In this document: one piece after another, positions 22,426 through 33,670 of the stretch
Position numbering within the stretch: position 1 is the stretch's first letter
Layout: each line of letters begins with the position of its first letter
Source: Lycocorax pyrrhopterus obiensis
Taxonomy: Eukaryota > Chordata > Aves > Passeriformes > Paradisaeidae
Reading direction: 5' to 3'
Length of the DNA stretch: 64,000 bases
Assembly (NCBI GenBank): GCA_014706295.1
Contig: JACSVZ010000024.1
Span: 1,729,136-1,793,135 of the forward strand
The notes under the pieces: model-generated
The model's database searches: none
Seen by the model: only the letters and a program-made list of their open reading frames with translations
Told to the model about the DNA's origin: nothing
Translations under genes and position numbers: made by a program

Positions 22426-22908
22426 ATCCCAGCTCCTCCTGCACCAGAGGGATCCCAGCTCCTCCTGTCCAGGGGAGATCCCAGCTCCTCCTGCACCAGA
22501 GGGATCCCAGCTCCTCCTGTCCAGGGGAGATCCTGGCTCCTCCTGCCCTGGCGGATCCCAGTTCCTCCTGCACCTGGACGATCCCAGATCCTCCTGTCCA
22601 GGGGAGATCCCGGCTCCTCCTGCCCTGGCGGATCCCAGTTCCTCCTGCACCTGGACGATCCCAGCTCCTCCTGCCTTGGGGATCCCGGCTCCTTCTGCAC
22701 CTGGAGGATCCCGGCTCCTCCAGTCCCGGGGGATCCCGGGTCCTCCTGCACCTGAAGGATCCCAGTTCCTCCTGCACCTGCAGGATCCCGGCTCTTCCTG
22801 CACCTCAGGGATCCTGGTTCCTCCTGCACCAGAGGGATCCCGGCTCCTCCTGCACCTCACCTGCAGGATCCCGGCTCCTCCAGCCCCGGGGGGATCCCGG
22901 CTCCTCCC
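22426..22908. repeat. 26-bp minisatellite, about 18 copies
   Basis: The unit is 'gatcccagctcctcctgcac' plus 'cagagg' (26 bp). Two main variants alternate at the 5' side: one ends CACCAGAGG, the other TCCAGGGGA. Later units end CCTGGCG or CACCTGGAC. GATCC is kept in almost every unit. Open frames of up to 258 codons on both strands come from the array. Confidence 0.95.
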
Positions 22909-23355
22909 ACGCCGCTCTCCCCCGGAGCTCCGCCGGCTCCCGGGGCTGTGAGGCAGATTGAGCTGTTTGTTTTGCCTTGTCTGTCTCTTTATGCATCCCC
23001 AAGTCCCCAGCGACTCCGACAGCAGCTTCCAACACGGAAGGCATCCTTGTTTTCATATATCTGTTGAATAAAATGTCAGCAGGTGACAACACAGTCTTCG
23101 TTGGTGCTGCTCCATAATTTAACTGAGTTAAGAAGGGATCAGAGCCTGGTACCACGTTTAGATTTAGAACCTGGCCTGGGCTCTATTTGACACAGACCCC
23201 AGCGTGCAGAGACAACCTGTCCATGCCCAGGCTTCCTTCTGCACTGCTTCAGTCTGAGCTGCTCAACTCTCACCTGCGGGAGGACAGCACCATCCAGGTA
23301 CCCTGGCCTGGCACAGGTGGGGCCGGTGGGCACTGTAACCCCTCCAGCAGCGGTG
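22909..23355. other. Unique sequence, short AT-rich block
   Basis: 'cttgttttcatatatctgtt' followed by 'gaataaaatgtcagcagg' around 23048-23085 is AT-rich and includes an AATAAA. There is no adjoining gene to make this a polyadenylation site. Confidence 0.35.
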
Positions 23356-23422
23356 CCACCTCACCCCTCACACCTCACACCTCAGCCCCTCACACCTCAC
23401 ACCTCACACCTCACGCCTCGCT
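23356..23422. repeat. 7-bp CACACCT tandem repeat
   Basis: 'ctcacacctcacacctcagc' continues as 'cacacctcacacctcacacc'. About eight units, with CAGCCCC and CACGCCT variants. Confidence 0.9.
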
Positions 23423-24924
23423 CAGTCACAGCTGAGCCTGGGAAGCAGGGATGAAGAAGTGTTGGAGGCTTTTACCACCACCGAAGGTTTTTACCACCAC
23501 CACCCCCATGGTTTTTACCATGACCAAAGGCTCAATTTTTCCCTCTCACCCACCCCAGCTCTGGTGCTGGCAGGAGCCATCACACCCTTCTCGGTGACAC
23601 GGTTCATCTGAAACCAGGGCAGCACAGCCCGGGCCTTCCTCTTGGATGTTTGAATTTTAAAATGGTGCTCACAGAACCACGAAGAACCCGACCCACTCCC
23701 TAAGAACATTCCCTCTGCTGGCACAGGGGATGGGAGCTCGCAGTCCGAGCCCCTCTCAGCAGCTGCAGATCTGTTTGCAGGGTCTCATCCCGAGCAGCAG
23801 CGCTGTCAGTCACAGCCCATGTTCCGGGAGAGGAGACAGATTTTCTCCTATCAAAGTGACAGGTACAAAGCCCATCCCTGACCTCTGCTCCCCCAAGCTC
23901 TGCCTAACGCCCCACGAGATCCCCCCAGCCAGTGGTGGTCTCCAGGGGAGGATTCAGAATTGAAATCTTACATTTTATAGCTGGAATAGAAAAAGATCTG
24001 TTCATTCTGTGTGTGGGGAGTGTTGACACCATCCTCCAGCAATCCCTGCTTTCAGCTGATGCTGCTCATCACGATTAAATATGAAATTTTAAATACCAAG
24101 TTACCGTGACCATGAACTTCATTTTCATTGCGGCGTATTCGCATCTCTCCTTTTGTTCATTCTGCAGCACACGAGCTGCTGGACTCCTGCCTGGTGGTGA
24201 GTGAACTGCCCTGAAATCCCCTTTAAAAACAAGCAGAGACAACCCTTTTTTTTTTCACATTTATCATTACACAGCGGGTTTGTGAAGTATCAATTAGCCG
24301 TGTTGATTTTTCCGTTCTTTAAACCACCCTGCAACCACAGCAGTGAGGGGCTTAACCCAGCCCTCACCTTCCCGCATCCTCTGCGCCGTGAATTCATTTC
24401 CAAACAGGTTCTTTTGCAGAGCAGGAGCTGCCATTTCGCCTTGCTGAGCTCAAAGCAAGGAGCTGGGCTGGCTCTGGCTCTTTGAAAACTTCTCCACGCT
24501 CTGGCCACCCTTTCTGCTCTTTCACCGCAGATGAAAACACGGGCCGTGCCACCCTCGGTGACGTCAGAAATCGTGAAACTCTGGTGAAAAGCAGTGGCAA
24601 ACTGAATGCACAGAGTCTGCCACAGGCTGGAGGTCTATAAAGAGCTCTCCTTGCCAAGCAGCCCTTCCCAGGATCCTGTTGATGCAGCAGGAACAGGAGA
24701 GCATCAATCATTGGCCATTTCTCCCCGAAACTCCTCTCTGCGGGTCATGGGAAATGTCCCCCCGCGCCACACTCCGTTAATTAATTTGTGTCTCTATACA
24801 CGGCACTAATTGAGTCTCTGGTTCTTTTCCCCACGGTGTTCAGTGAGTCTCTTCTCTCGTTGGGCTGAGCAGAGCAACGAGCCCACCTTGGCTCTGCTGT
24901 GGGCTGGCGGAATTTGGGGAAAGC
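23423..24924. other. Unique region with AT-rich middle
   Basis: Around 23960-24330 there are several AT-rich ordered blocks: 'cacgattaaatatgaaattt', 'ttgcggcgtattcgcatc', 'atttatcattacacagcg' and 'agtatcaattagccgtg'. They read like conserved non-coding DNA. 'aggtctataaagagctctc' near 24643 has a TATAAAG but no other promoter context. No gene is recognised. Confidence 0.35.
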
Positions 24925-25070
24925 TCTGGCAGTGCCCAAGGCCAGGCTGGACGAGGCTTGGAGCCGCCTGGGACAGGGGGAGGTGTCCCTGCCCATGGCA
25001 GGGGGTGGGATGGGATGAGCTTTGAGCTCCCTTCCAACCCAAACCATTCCATGATTCTGTGATGATTCTA
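24925..25070 (+). repeat. CR1 LINE 3' end
   Basis: 'ctggcagtgcccaaggccag', 'tgggacagggggaggtgtcc', 'gggatgagctttgagctccc', 'ttccaacccaaaccattcc' and a near-perfect octamer tail 'atgattctgtgatgattct'. It is one of the best preserved tails in the window. Confidence 0.95.
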
Positions 25071-25206
25071 CGTCTCTCATCCCACCACACACCAGCCCCG
25101 TGAGCTCCAGGAGGATGCTGGACACAACCTCCCCACCCGAGCACCACAGGCGCTCCGGCACTGCTGCCTGGGCTGCCTGCCTTGCCCTCCTTGGAGAAGT
25201 CAAACT

Positions 25207-25594
25207 TGTTGGGGTGCACTATGTGCTGGAAGAGAGACAGGCCCTGAGGGCCGCAGAGAGAGCCTCTTTCTTGGACCCAGAGGTGACCCTGGGAGTGCAT
25301 CCAGGTCACCGGGGATGGGCTGAGAGAGGATTGTGGGTTTGTGGGCAGTGCTGGGCCTATGAGATGTGATAATTGTAGTTTGTGACCTTACAGGGCATTG
25401 TTTACCTGTCACCATAATAGGCAATGTCTGTGCACTACCCCAGGTGATTGGGGGACACTGAGGTGAACATCTTTCCTGTTTCTATGATGTGATATCCTGT
25501 TGGGTGCTGGTATTTAGGGAATATTCACTGTGCAATAAAGGCTTTGCATTTTCCATCTCGTGTGTGAAGTCCGTGCCCTTGCGTGATTACTGCA
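25207..25594 (+). mobile_element. Solo LTR of an endogenous retrovirus (copy A)
   Basis: A 388-bp element starting 'tgttggggtgcactatgtgc' and ending 'gcgtgattactgca', with the TG...CA termini of retroviral LTRs. A polyadenylation signal AATAAA lies at 25534-25539, about 55 bp from the end. The flanks are caaact (25201-25206) and aaact (25595-25599). The other two copies have 6-bp duplications, so one base may have been lost here. No internal gag, pol or env sequence adjoins it, so it is a solo LTR. A by-eye count against copy C gives about 12 differences, all transitions, so the family is rather young. The 6-bp duplication of the sister copies suggests a class II (ERVK-like) element; this is inferred. 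Confidence 0.93.
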
Positions 25595-28500
25595 AAACTG
25601 ATTTCCCAAGAGCTCATTCTGGATCTGGAGGGATCCATCCCAGTGCTGTGTCCTGGCTCCCTCTCACAGCCTGGAATCCCTCCAAGGACCCTTTTACCAC
25701 CCCCAAAATTACAGAATTCAGGCCAGGTTAGCCACAGGCTCCTCTGCATCCACCTCCTCCCTGTGCTGTGTGACAAACCCCTCCCAGAGGCCCATTCCCA
25801 CAGGAAGAGCTGCTCTGCACAGGAGCTGGTGCTGCCCTTCACAGCCTGCCCTGCTCGAGCTCTCTGAGCCCTGAGAAAACCACCAGGGCCAGTCCTGAGA
25901 GCCTCCCCCTGGGCTGGCGGGCAGCAAAGCCCTCCTGACCCTGCCAAGCCGCCTGCAGGAGCTGCCCCCCAGCTCCCAGGGGCTGTCAAATTGACTGTCC
26001 CAGCCTTTTCTCGGCTCACTTTGCTCCTGGCTCCACGGCCAAGCTCCCCAGAGGTCTCATTCGTGCTCACACCGATTTGTACCCCACAGCACGACCCTCT
26101 AAAGCAGCACAGCACTCATTCCACTGCCACACAGGTGCGAGGTTGGACCCTTTCCCTCATCCCTTCCTGTGTCCCTCAGGAATTTCCACACAGGAGACAA
26201 AAGGAGCAAAAAGCACTTCAGGGATTTTTTTATGTGCAAATACGACAAAAGGAAGCGCCTGCTTTGCTCCCCCCTAAACCAAGTTTGCACTGCAGGAGAA
26301 GAAATCCTGAGGTGGGTTTGGGAGGCCCCACATCAGGGAAAGCTGCAAAGCTGGCACTTGGGGCTGTCTGAGTCCCAGTGCCGGGTGTTTCCAGAGCTGT
26401 CACGGCAGCGCAGCCCCCAGCCCCTCCTGCGAGCAGCCAGGGGCTGTGTGCATCCAGCCCGTCGAGCTGTCACCGTCCCGCAGTGACGGACACGCTACAA
26501 GCTGCGAGACAGACAGGGCTTGGCACCCCGTCTCCTGAGCCGGGGCCCAGGGCAGAGCGGGCGGGAGGATGAGCTCAGCTTAGGCTGGAGCTGAAACCAG
26601 GCCAGGAATTACGCACCCAGCCCAGCTGCCCTCTGCTCACAGCACCCACCGCAGGCCCTGCTGCTGGGGAGGCTCCCGGGGTTCATCTCCTCAGACCTGT
26701 CCGAAGAACTCCAGCAAAACACCCCTTCCCCAGCCAAGCATCCACCACTTCCCCAGCTCCAGGTGGGAAACGTGGCTGTGGCTGCTCTGCCTGTCCCTGT
26801 GCCCCCGAGGTGACCGTGGCTGCCTGTGACAGGTCAAGGTGGCTCAGTTGGTTGGGCAAAGCTGTGCTTTGCACCTGCGGACACATTTCAAAGGCAGCAC
26901 CAGAAAATAAGGGTGTGAAAGGAGAGCAAACCTCCTGCTTTGAACCTCCTGGAGTTGTTCATCCTCTGGAAAGGAAAACAGAACATGAAAACACTTCAAA
27001 GAGACCCCTCCAGCAGCCAGAGAGGAGCTGGTGTGGAGCTGCCGTGGGAACTCAGGCGTCCCCAGGCGTGCGAGTGCCTGAGAGTGTCCCTGCACCACAG
27101 CCACTGCGGGAATCACACTCTGTGCTGGAGAATAAAGCGCAGGGCAGCTCCACACGGTCACCTCTGCACCATGTGGGATGTGCTCGGCTCTGCAGCTCCA
27201 GCCCTACCCCCTGAACCGTATCCGAGTGTAGCTGCACCGCGGGGCAAGGAAAAAATTCATTAAAACCCATCCCTCTGGAGGAACGGCACTGATATTAAGG
27301 GTCTATCAATAATGATTCACTAGGCCATGATAGCAGTGAAATTGCAGTGATAAAGGGTGACAAAATATTGTAAGATATGTGCGTTGGGGCTGTGGAGCAA
27401 ATTATCTGATGTGAGACACAACGTGTGATGATGTGCAGGGAACCAGCTGCTGCCCACGGTTAAGGGCAGAGAAAATCACAGGGAATTCACTGCTGGTAGA
27501 ACAAGGATTTACCTGGGGACTGCTCTCTCGGGATGGGGACTGACCCCGGCACAGCGCCTGCACTCCTGGGGGAGGAGCCCTCGCTCCGGCCAGACCTCCC
27601 TGCAAATACCTGCAATTAATCGCTAATGACTGGTGGTGAAGAGCCGTGCTCCTCCCCTCCGAACTCCTGGTGTGCGGTCATTTCTCATGCAGAGCACTCC
27701 TCTGGGGACATCCCCGAGTGCCAGCAGTGGGCTTTGGGTCGCTCCTGTCACTCCCAGAGCAGGCTCATGGACAGGACAGGCAAACCCCCGTCGGTGACAG
27801 CTCTGCCTGTGCCAGAGCCCGCAAAGCCGGGCTGGCTGCCGAGGAGCTGCCCAGCTGTGCCTGGTGGGATTGGGGACAGCACGAGGAGCCAGTCCAGCTC
27901 TCCACACCCTCCTGACAAACTCTCCCTCACCTTTTCCGGGCTGGGACACCTCGCTCCCTGTTCAAGACCGGAGGAGCCCTGAGCTGGCTCAGGCAGCAGC
28001 AGAATTTGTGGCTCTCTGGCTCTAGGGAATCCTCTGTTCCTCGAGCACTCCCCATCCCAGCAAACCCCCATTCCCAGCCCCCTGGAGCCCGCTGTCGTTA
28101 CCTGCTGCCATCCCCGAGCCTTTCCCTTGGTGCTCGCTCGGGATTGATGGGGCTCAGGATTGCAAGCAGTAAAAATGCGGTGCGGAAACTGCAGCGCGTA
28201 AAAGCTGCCCCATAAAGAGTAAAGGCTTCTTCTTTTCCTCCCTGGAACCCATAAAACATCCAGTAAATCCCAGCCCCAAAGCAGCACAGAGACCTAATCC
28301 AAAAAGGCCAGGAACATCCCGTGATGAGGTGGATGTTGTGAGTGATGCTTTGAGCAGGGGTCGGTGGAGCTTGTCTGGAACTTGCTCCCAATTTGTGTGA
28401 TTTGACTGGGGGGGATCTCAAAATAAACCCACCTGTCCAGAAGCCTTTGCTGTGCCTGTTCCACGGCATTCAGGGAATGTGCTGCTGTTCCCGTCAGGCT

Positions 28501-29537
28501 GAACGTGTCAGCCTGAGGCTGCCACGGGAGTCCGAGGGGGAATGGGGAAGGAGAGTGGGAGATGGGGAAGGAGAGTGCAGTGGGAGCCACGCTGCTTTCC
28601 TGCTTTCTCCTTCCCTAATGGACTCGATAATCGACTGGCAGTGGGAGTGAAAGTGCTCTGGCCAGGCAGTGCATGGAACATCTGATCCCCTGCCAGGACC
28701 TGGGGGAAGAAAACAGCCCCGAGAGCCAGGGACGGAGCAGGGAGCATCCCTGAGCAACGGGAGAGCTGGGGGTGGGATGGCTGAAGGGGGCACTTCACCC
28801 TCTGCCTCTCCTGCCCATGGCAAAGATGTGCCACGGGGCTCTGCTGAAACCCCTGCCTGGCTGGTCCTGGCTCACCTGTCCCACCCCACTAGTGCCAAGC
28901 CAGCAGTGCCTTGTGGAGCTCCAGGGAGGCTGGGACAGGCCAGGGGGTGCTGCCAGCCCGGACACAGCTCGGAACAGCGGTGCCTGCTCAGGGTGTGGAG
29001 AAATGGATGATCCTTGGAGACAGGGGCCGTGGAAAGCAACCTTTGACCTGAGGGGCCGTGCCCCCTATGCCCTGATCCCCGTTACATAAAGCATCTGCTG
29101 AGGTCACTGCTGTCCCCAGCTCCTCCGTGGTGGCTCCTGGAGGGCCTCAATGACATGATTATCCCTCCTTTAGCAGAGCATTTCCAAAGCCCAAGGAGGG
29201 CTTTGCTCACTAATCTGGCATTCAGTGCAGATAATAGGCTTTGAGACGAAGCCCTCCTGGAGTCTATTTTAAGGTGGTTTTGTGGCTTTGTTGCCTGTCA
29301 CAGCAAGAGCCATCCTGTTCCAGCACTCCGGGGACGCTCTGCCACATCAGGGTCACTCTTACCCGCTGTTCCCTGCCAGAGCAGCTCCTTCCCGTGCCCA
29401 TGTGCCATCCCCACCCCCTGCACCTGCCCAGCCTCGCCAGGCTCCTGTCTCCCCCTTTCCAAAAGCTTTAAGGGATCTCCTCGGGAAGGGGGTGGAGGTG
29501 GAACGGGCATCTCCCAGTCCCGGAGCAGGGCTGGACT
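25595..29537. other. Unique region of about 4 kb, no gene recognised
   Basis: No CR1 copy is seen in this stretch, unusual for this window. It contains an AT-rich ordered block (27265-27420, listed separately) and several long but featureless open frames. Small splice-acceptor-like tracts occur but no exon can be built. Confidence 0.4.
27265..27420. other. AT-rich unique patch, candidate conserved element
   Basis: Contains 'cactgatattaagggtctat', 'caataatgattcactaggcc', 'gaaattgcagtgataaaggg', 'aaaatattgtaagatatgtg' and 'gcaaattatctgatgtg'. It is dense in TAAT and GATAA cores, non-repetitive and flanked by GC-rich DNA. Confidence 0.35.
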
Positions 29538-29583
29538 GAGGTGTTTGCCCAGCGAGGTGTTTGCCCAGGGAGGTGTTTGCCCC
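29538..29583. repeat. 16-bp tandem repeat, 3 copies
   Basis: Three units of 'gaggtgtttgcccagg'. The first reads GAGGTGTTTGCCCAGC; the last ends at CCCC. Confidence 0.9.
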
Positions 29584-29939
29584 ATGCCCTTGTCTTCAGT
29601 GGGTCACCCTGGCAGGGGTGCCCTGTCCAGCCCTGTGAGGTGGCCTGGGCCAAGGGGCTCCACACTTCCGGCCAGGAGTTCCCTCGGTTTAGGAAATTCC
29701 TTATTTAGGGCGATAACTGAGGCTATTTCGGAAGGGAGGCTCCTTCCAGGGCCAGCTGGGGCCGCGCTGTGCCCCACCCCAGGGCAGCACCCACATGGGG
29801 CAGGGAAAGGGAGCCCAGCCTCTCTGGCATCCAGAAACACCCGGGATGTGGGGACTGCTCTCTCCCATGACCCTCCCCAGCCTTTTCCCGTCCCTGCCCC
29901 CCTCCCACAACTCCACACGCCCCCACCTTGCTTCTGAGG
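29584..29939. other. Unique sequence, nothing recognised
   Basis: GC-rich DNA leading into the CpG-rich patch. No repeat or exon recognised. Confidence 0.4.
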
Positions 29940-30265
29940 CTCGCCCCGCATTTCATGTCCCCGCACGCAGCCGGAGAAGCGCCGCAGCCGGGGGACATGT
30001 CCGGGTGGGTGCTGTGCCCCCGCGCCCCGGCTCCGGCAGCTCCCGGCGCTGCGGAATCGGGATTTCCCCGAGCGCAGCCGATGCATTCGCAGCAGCGTGC
30101 GGGAGCCCGAGGCCGGCTCGGCTCGGCTCGGCTCGGCTCGGCTCGGCTCGGCTCGGCTCGGCTCGGCTCGGCTCGGCTCGGCTCGGCTCGGCTCGGCTCG
30201 GCTCGGCTCGGGGGTGACGAATCTTCCTTTTCTTCTCCGCTGGGAGCCGGCTGGGAGCTCGCCCA
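29940..30265. other. CpG-rich patch containing a pentanucleotide array
   Basis: 'gccggagaagcgccgcagcc', 'ccccgcgccccggctccgg' and 'cccgagcgcagccgatgc' precede the (GGCTC)n array. Most CpGs lie in the first 180 bp and in the array, one per unit. Promoter function is possible but unsupported. Confidence 0.45.
30114..30210. repeat. (GGCTC)n microsatellite, about 19 copies
   Basis: A nearly perfect 5-bp array: 'cggctcggctcggctcggct' and so on for 97 bp. Each unit carries a CpG. The lack of interruptions suggests recent expansion and likely length polymorphism. Confidence 0.98.
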
Positions 30266-31495
30266 GCGGGGGAATTCAACCCAGACTCCGCATTAGGGAC
30301 AGTGTGCCCCTACTGCCAGCGCTGCTGTGACAGCCCCAGGAGCCCCTGAGGTGCCACGGCCATGGGGTGCCACCACAGCCAGATGGCCAGAAGGGAGCGG
30401 GTGAGGGCTGGGGTGAATCCCAGCCTGGGCTCCTTCCCACCGGGACCTCTCGGGTGGTGCCAGGGAGCTGCCACGGGCTTTGCCTCCCCGTGGGGGATGC
30501 GTTATCCCAGGCAGGGTCATCCCGTGGGGAGGTGGAGGCCGGGACAGGGCTGTGGAGCGACGCAGGGACGTGAGGGACCTGCAAAGGCTGTCACAGGCTG
30601 TTGGGGCCCTTCGCAGGCACCCACAGAGGCCGTGTCTGGGCACAGGGAGCTGCCCCTTCCTTAAGGTTTAGGGGTCTCCTTGTGGCACTCTCCAGCCTTT
30701 TCCTGCTCCTGTCTCCCCTTCCACAACCCCACGTGCCCCCACCTCGCTTTTCAGGCCCACATCACGTCTCGTGTCACCACTCAGCTGGAGAAAGGACATC
30801 TCCAGGGTGGGATCTGTGTCCCCCGCACTCCCCAGCTCACAGAGCTCTGTGGATAAGGTGAGTCCGCACCTGCCTTACCCCCCCGGGTCTGCCAGGAGGG
30901 TGGGAGGACGGAGGCACCAGCCCACGGCACAAGCACTGGGAGCTGGGAGGGCCAGGAGGGCCGGGCTGGCAGAGCTCTGGGAGTCTCCAGGGCTCTGTGG
31001 TCCAGCCCGGCATGCACTGGCAGAGCTGCCGGGATTTGTGGACTGGAATAGCATGAAATGATGCTGAAAATCCGGGTTAATCTGAACCGGCTCCAGAGGC
31101 CAGTTCTGCCAGAGCCGCCTCTTTATCTGCAGTGTGAATCTAAATCCACAGCAGGCTTAGCTTGGGTCTTGGCAGCTTTACGTCGGCTCTGATTAGTTCA
31201 CATCACCTTCTTTACAGCTTCCTGACCCTCTGCTGGGGAGGCTGCCTCCAGATTGTCAATATTTTATATTTACACAGCAGTGTCACCGTCCTCGGGAGTC
31301 CCCAGGGCAGCTTCCAGAAATGCCCCTTGGCCTCCTGCCTCCCTGTGAGTGCCGTTTGGAAGACGTTGTCCAGCATCCTCTGACAGCCAGCAGGTCACAG
31401 AGGGTGGGAGAGCACCCTGCAGTGCCGAACCCAGGCCACAATGTGACCCAGCCACGTGGAGCTGGCAGCAGATGGGCTGCTGGGTGATAGGTACC
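30266..31495. other. Unique sequence, no gene recognised
   Basis: GC-rich with an ordered AT-richer block at 31240-31285 ('gattgtcaatattttatatt'). No CR1, tandem repeat or exon recognised. Confidence 0.4.
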
Positions 31496-32003
31496 TGTTG
31501 GGGTGCACTGTGTGCTGGAAGAGAGACAGGCCCTGAGGGCCGCAGAGAGAGCCTCTTTCTTGGACCCAGAGGTGACCCTGGGAGTGCATCCAGGTCACCG
31601 GGGATGGGCTGAGAGAGGATTGTGGGTTTGTGGACAGTGCTGGGCCTATGAGATGTGATAATTGTAGTTTGTGACCTTACAGGGCATTGTTTACCTGTTA
31701 CCATCATAGGCAATGTCTGTGCACTACCCCAGGTGATCGGGGGACACTGAGGTGAACATCTTTCCTGTTTCTATGATGTGATATCCTGTTGGGTGCTGGT
31801 ATTTAGGGAATATTCACTGCGCAATAAAGGCTTTGCACTTTCCGTCTTGTGTGCGGAGTCCATGCCCCTGTGTGATTACTGCACTCAGGTGCATCAGGGC
31901 AGCCAAAGCCCCCAGCAGCTACACCCAAAATGGACCAGGGCTCACGGGGTTTCACACTTTTCCGTCTTGTGTGTGGAGTCCATGCCCTTGTGTGATTACT
32001 GCA
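31496..32003 (+). mobile_element. ERV LTR (copy B) with a duplicated 3' tail
   Basis: The first 388 bp (31496-31883) match copies A and C end to end, with AATAAA at 31823-31828 and the terminus 'gtgtgattactgca'. A 71-bp spacer (31884-31954) follows, then a second copy of the last 49 bp of the LTR (31955-32003), again ending GATTACTGCA. The 6-bp duplication ggtacc flanks the whole unit (31490-31495 and 32004-32009), so the outer tail is the true 3' end of the insertion. Either a provirus lost nearly all its interior and most of its 3' LTR, or the R-U5 end was duplicated. The spacer has no recognisable gene sequence. Confidence 0.92.
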
Positions 32004-32166
32004 GGTACCTGAGCTCGGCCGGGCAGGTCCGTGGCAGCCAAAGTGCTCCTTGTTCACTGCTCTGGCCACCAGCACCCACCACGAGGTGGGAAATGCCTGC
32101 ACGCCCACCTGCCGCCAGAGATGTCACCCCCTGAAAACAAGGCACTCGGGGGGACTTCAAACACCT

Positions 32167-32222
32167 CACGGAATCATTAAGGTTGGAAAAGCCCTCCAAG
32201 ATCATCGAGTCCAACCATTAAC
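32167..32222 (-). repeat. CR1 LINE 3' tail fragment
   Basis: 'cacggaatcattaaggttgg', 'aaaagccctccaagatcatc', 'gagtccaaccattaacc'. It is the subfamily with the 'ccaagatcatcgagtccaac' block, about 55 bp long. Confidence 0.9.
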
Positions 32223-33498
32223 CTCATTCCTGGGCCTGCTGCTGTCAGTCTGTGTCCTCTCATCACTGCTAAGGGTCTCATCGAGGCTGAAAGCAGTGGG
32301 AAAGGGATTTAAATCCCGGACGGGAGCACAGCATTCCCAGTATAACCCATTCTGGAGCGGGTGCAGATATGATTTTAAAAGCAAATTCAAATCCCAGCTA
32401 TCAAACCTGCGTGTGTGAGGCAGGCTGGAACACCTGCCCTGTGCCTGTGTCCAGCGCTGAACGGATGGAAGGAGGGAAGGGGCTGGTTTTCCATGTGGTG
32501 GAGGTCAGGGCCTTGGGATCCAGCAGCTCAGTCATCTCCCACGAGATTGGCAGCACCAGGAACAGGGGTGGGACAGTGGGAAGGTGTTTTGGGACGTTGC
32601 CCCCCGACCAGGACACCAGAGAAAACGAGGGTGTGGTTGTGCCCCTCCCCTGGGCATCCCCCAGGAGAACCAACCCCAGCCTAGAACCAGGAAGACGATG
32701 GGAGAAGCAGAGCACAGCCAGGGGTGGGTGGCCCAGGGACTCTGCTCTTTATGGGCTGGGCCAGGCAGGGCCTTCCCCAAAGTTTGGGTGCAGAGCTGGC
32801 ACCTCAGGCAGCTGGGAGAGGCGACGGTGGCAGAAAGACCCTCCAGCATCACATTATTAATGAGGAGGAAGATTAGGGCAGCAAGAGGGTGGGTGGTGGC
32901 ACCTTTCTGGCAAACAGGGGAATTTTGGGTGGTGATTCCCATTTTTCAGCTCTCCAGAGCCTCTGCTCACCCTTTTCTGTCCCATCACACCGGACTGGGG
33001 TGCTCTGTTTGCAGACGTGGATGTGAACGCAGCTGGACCGGGGAAGCCCAGGGAGCTCTCGGGATAAGCAGGCAAGGCAGAAACCTGGAGGACAGAAGGA
33101 GGAAAACCGCTCCTGTCCCTGAGCAGAGGAGTTTGGTCACTCCGTGGAGCAACCACTACGCTCTCCAAGGAAGGAGAGACCACGAGGGTGCTGCCCTGGG
33201 CCCCTGAGTCCCCTGGGCCCCTGAGGCCCCTGGGCTGGAGTCCTGTGCTCTCTGCAGAGCATTTCTGCCTTCAGGAGATGCTCCTGCAGAGAGCAGAGGC
33301 AGAGATAGGAGCAGGCAGCTGGGAAGAGGAGCAGCTTTCTGTCCCCCGTGCCCAGGACTGAACAGCTCCTTTCTGGAGCAGATTCCCAGCCCCTGGCTGT
33401 GCTTTATTTGGGATATCTGCCAAAACAGACATGATGGGCGTGGAGACTGTGACACTATGGCTGGGGATGTGCTCACAGGGGGCAGCACGGATTCAGAG
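32223..33498. other. Unique sequence, nothing recognised
   Basis: Includes the AT-richer 'gatttaaatcccggacgg' and 'gattttaaaagcaaattc' near 32310-32390. Open frames are featureless. Confidence 0.4.
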
Positions 33499-33670
33499 GG
33501 ACACCTCCCACTGTCCCAGGCTGCTCCAAGCCCCGTCCAGCCTGGCCTTGGACACTGCCAGGGATCCAGGGGCAGCCACAGCTGCTCTGAGAATTCCATC
33601 CCAGCCCCTCCCCACCCTCCCAGGGAGCAATTCCTTCCCAATGTCCCATCTAAATCTGCTCTCCTGCAGC
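33499..33670 (-). repeat. CR1 LINE fragment lacking the 3' tail
   Basis: 'ggacacctcccactgtccca', 'ggctgctccaagccccgtcc', 'ccagggatccaggggcagcc', 'cccagggagcaattccttcc'. Unlike most copies it lacks the 'ggtttgggttggaagg' block and octamer tail, so it was broken at the 3' side after insertion. Confidence 0.92.

Noticed and set aside
22053..22829. 258-codon minus-strand open frame over the 26-bp minisatellite
   Set aside because: The frame is periodic and an equally long frame exists on the other strand, so openness carries no information.
24640..24660. TATAAAG as a promoter
   Set aside because: No CpG island, initiator or open frame nearby; isolated TATA-like words are expected by chance.
25200..25424. 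Antisense open frame of about 73 codons shared by all three LTR copies
   Set aside because: Sharing is explained by the copies being 97-98% identical. No start context or family match supports a protein.
27950..28590. Exons on the minus strand around 28 kb
   Set aside because: Overlapping short frames on both strands with stops and no conserved-looking peptide; nothing could be matched to a known family.
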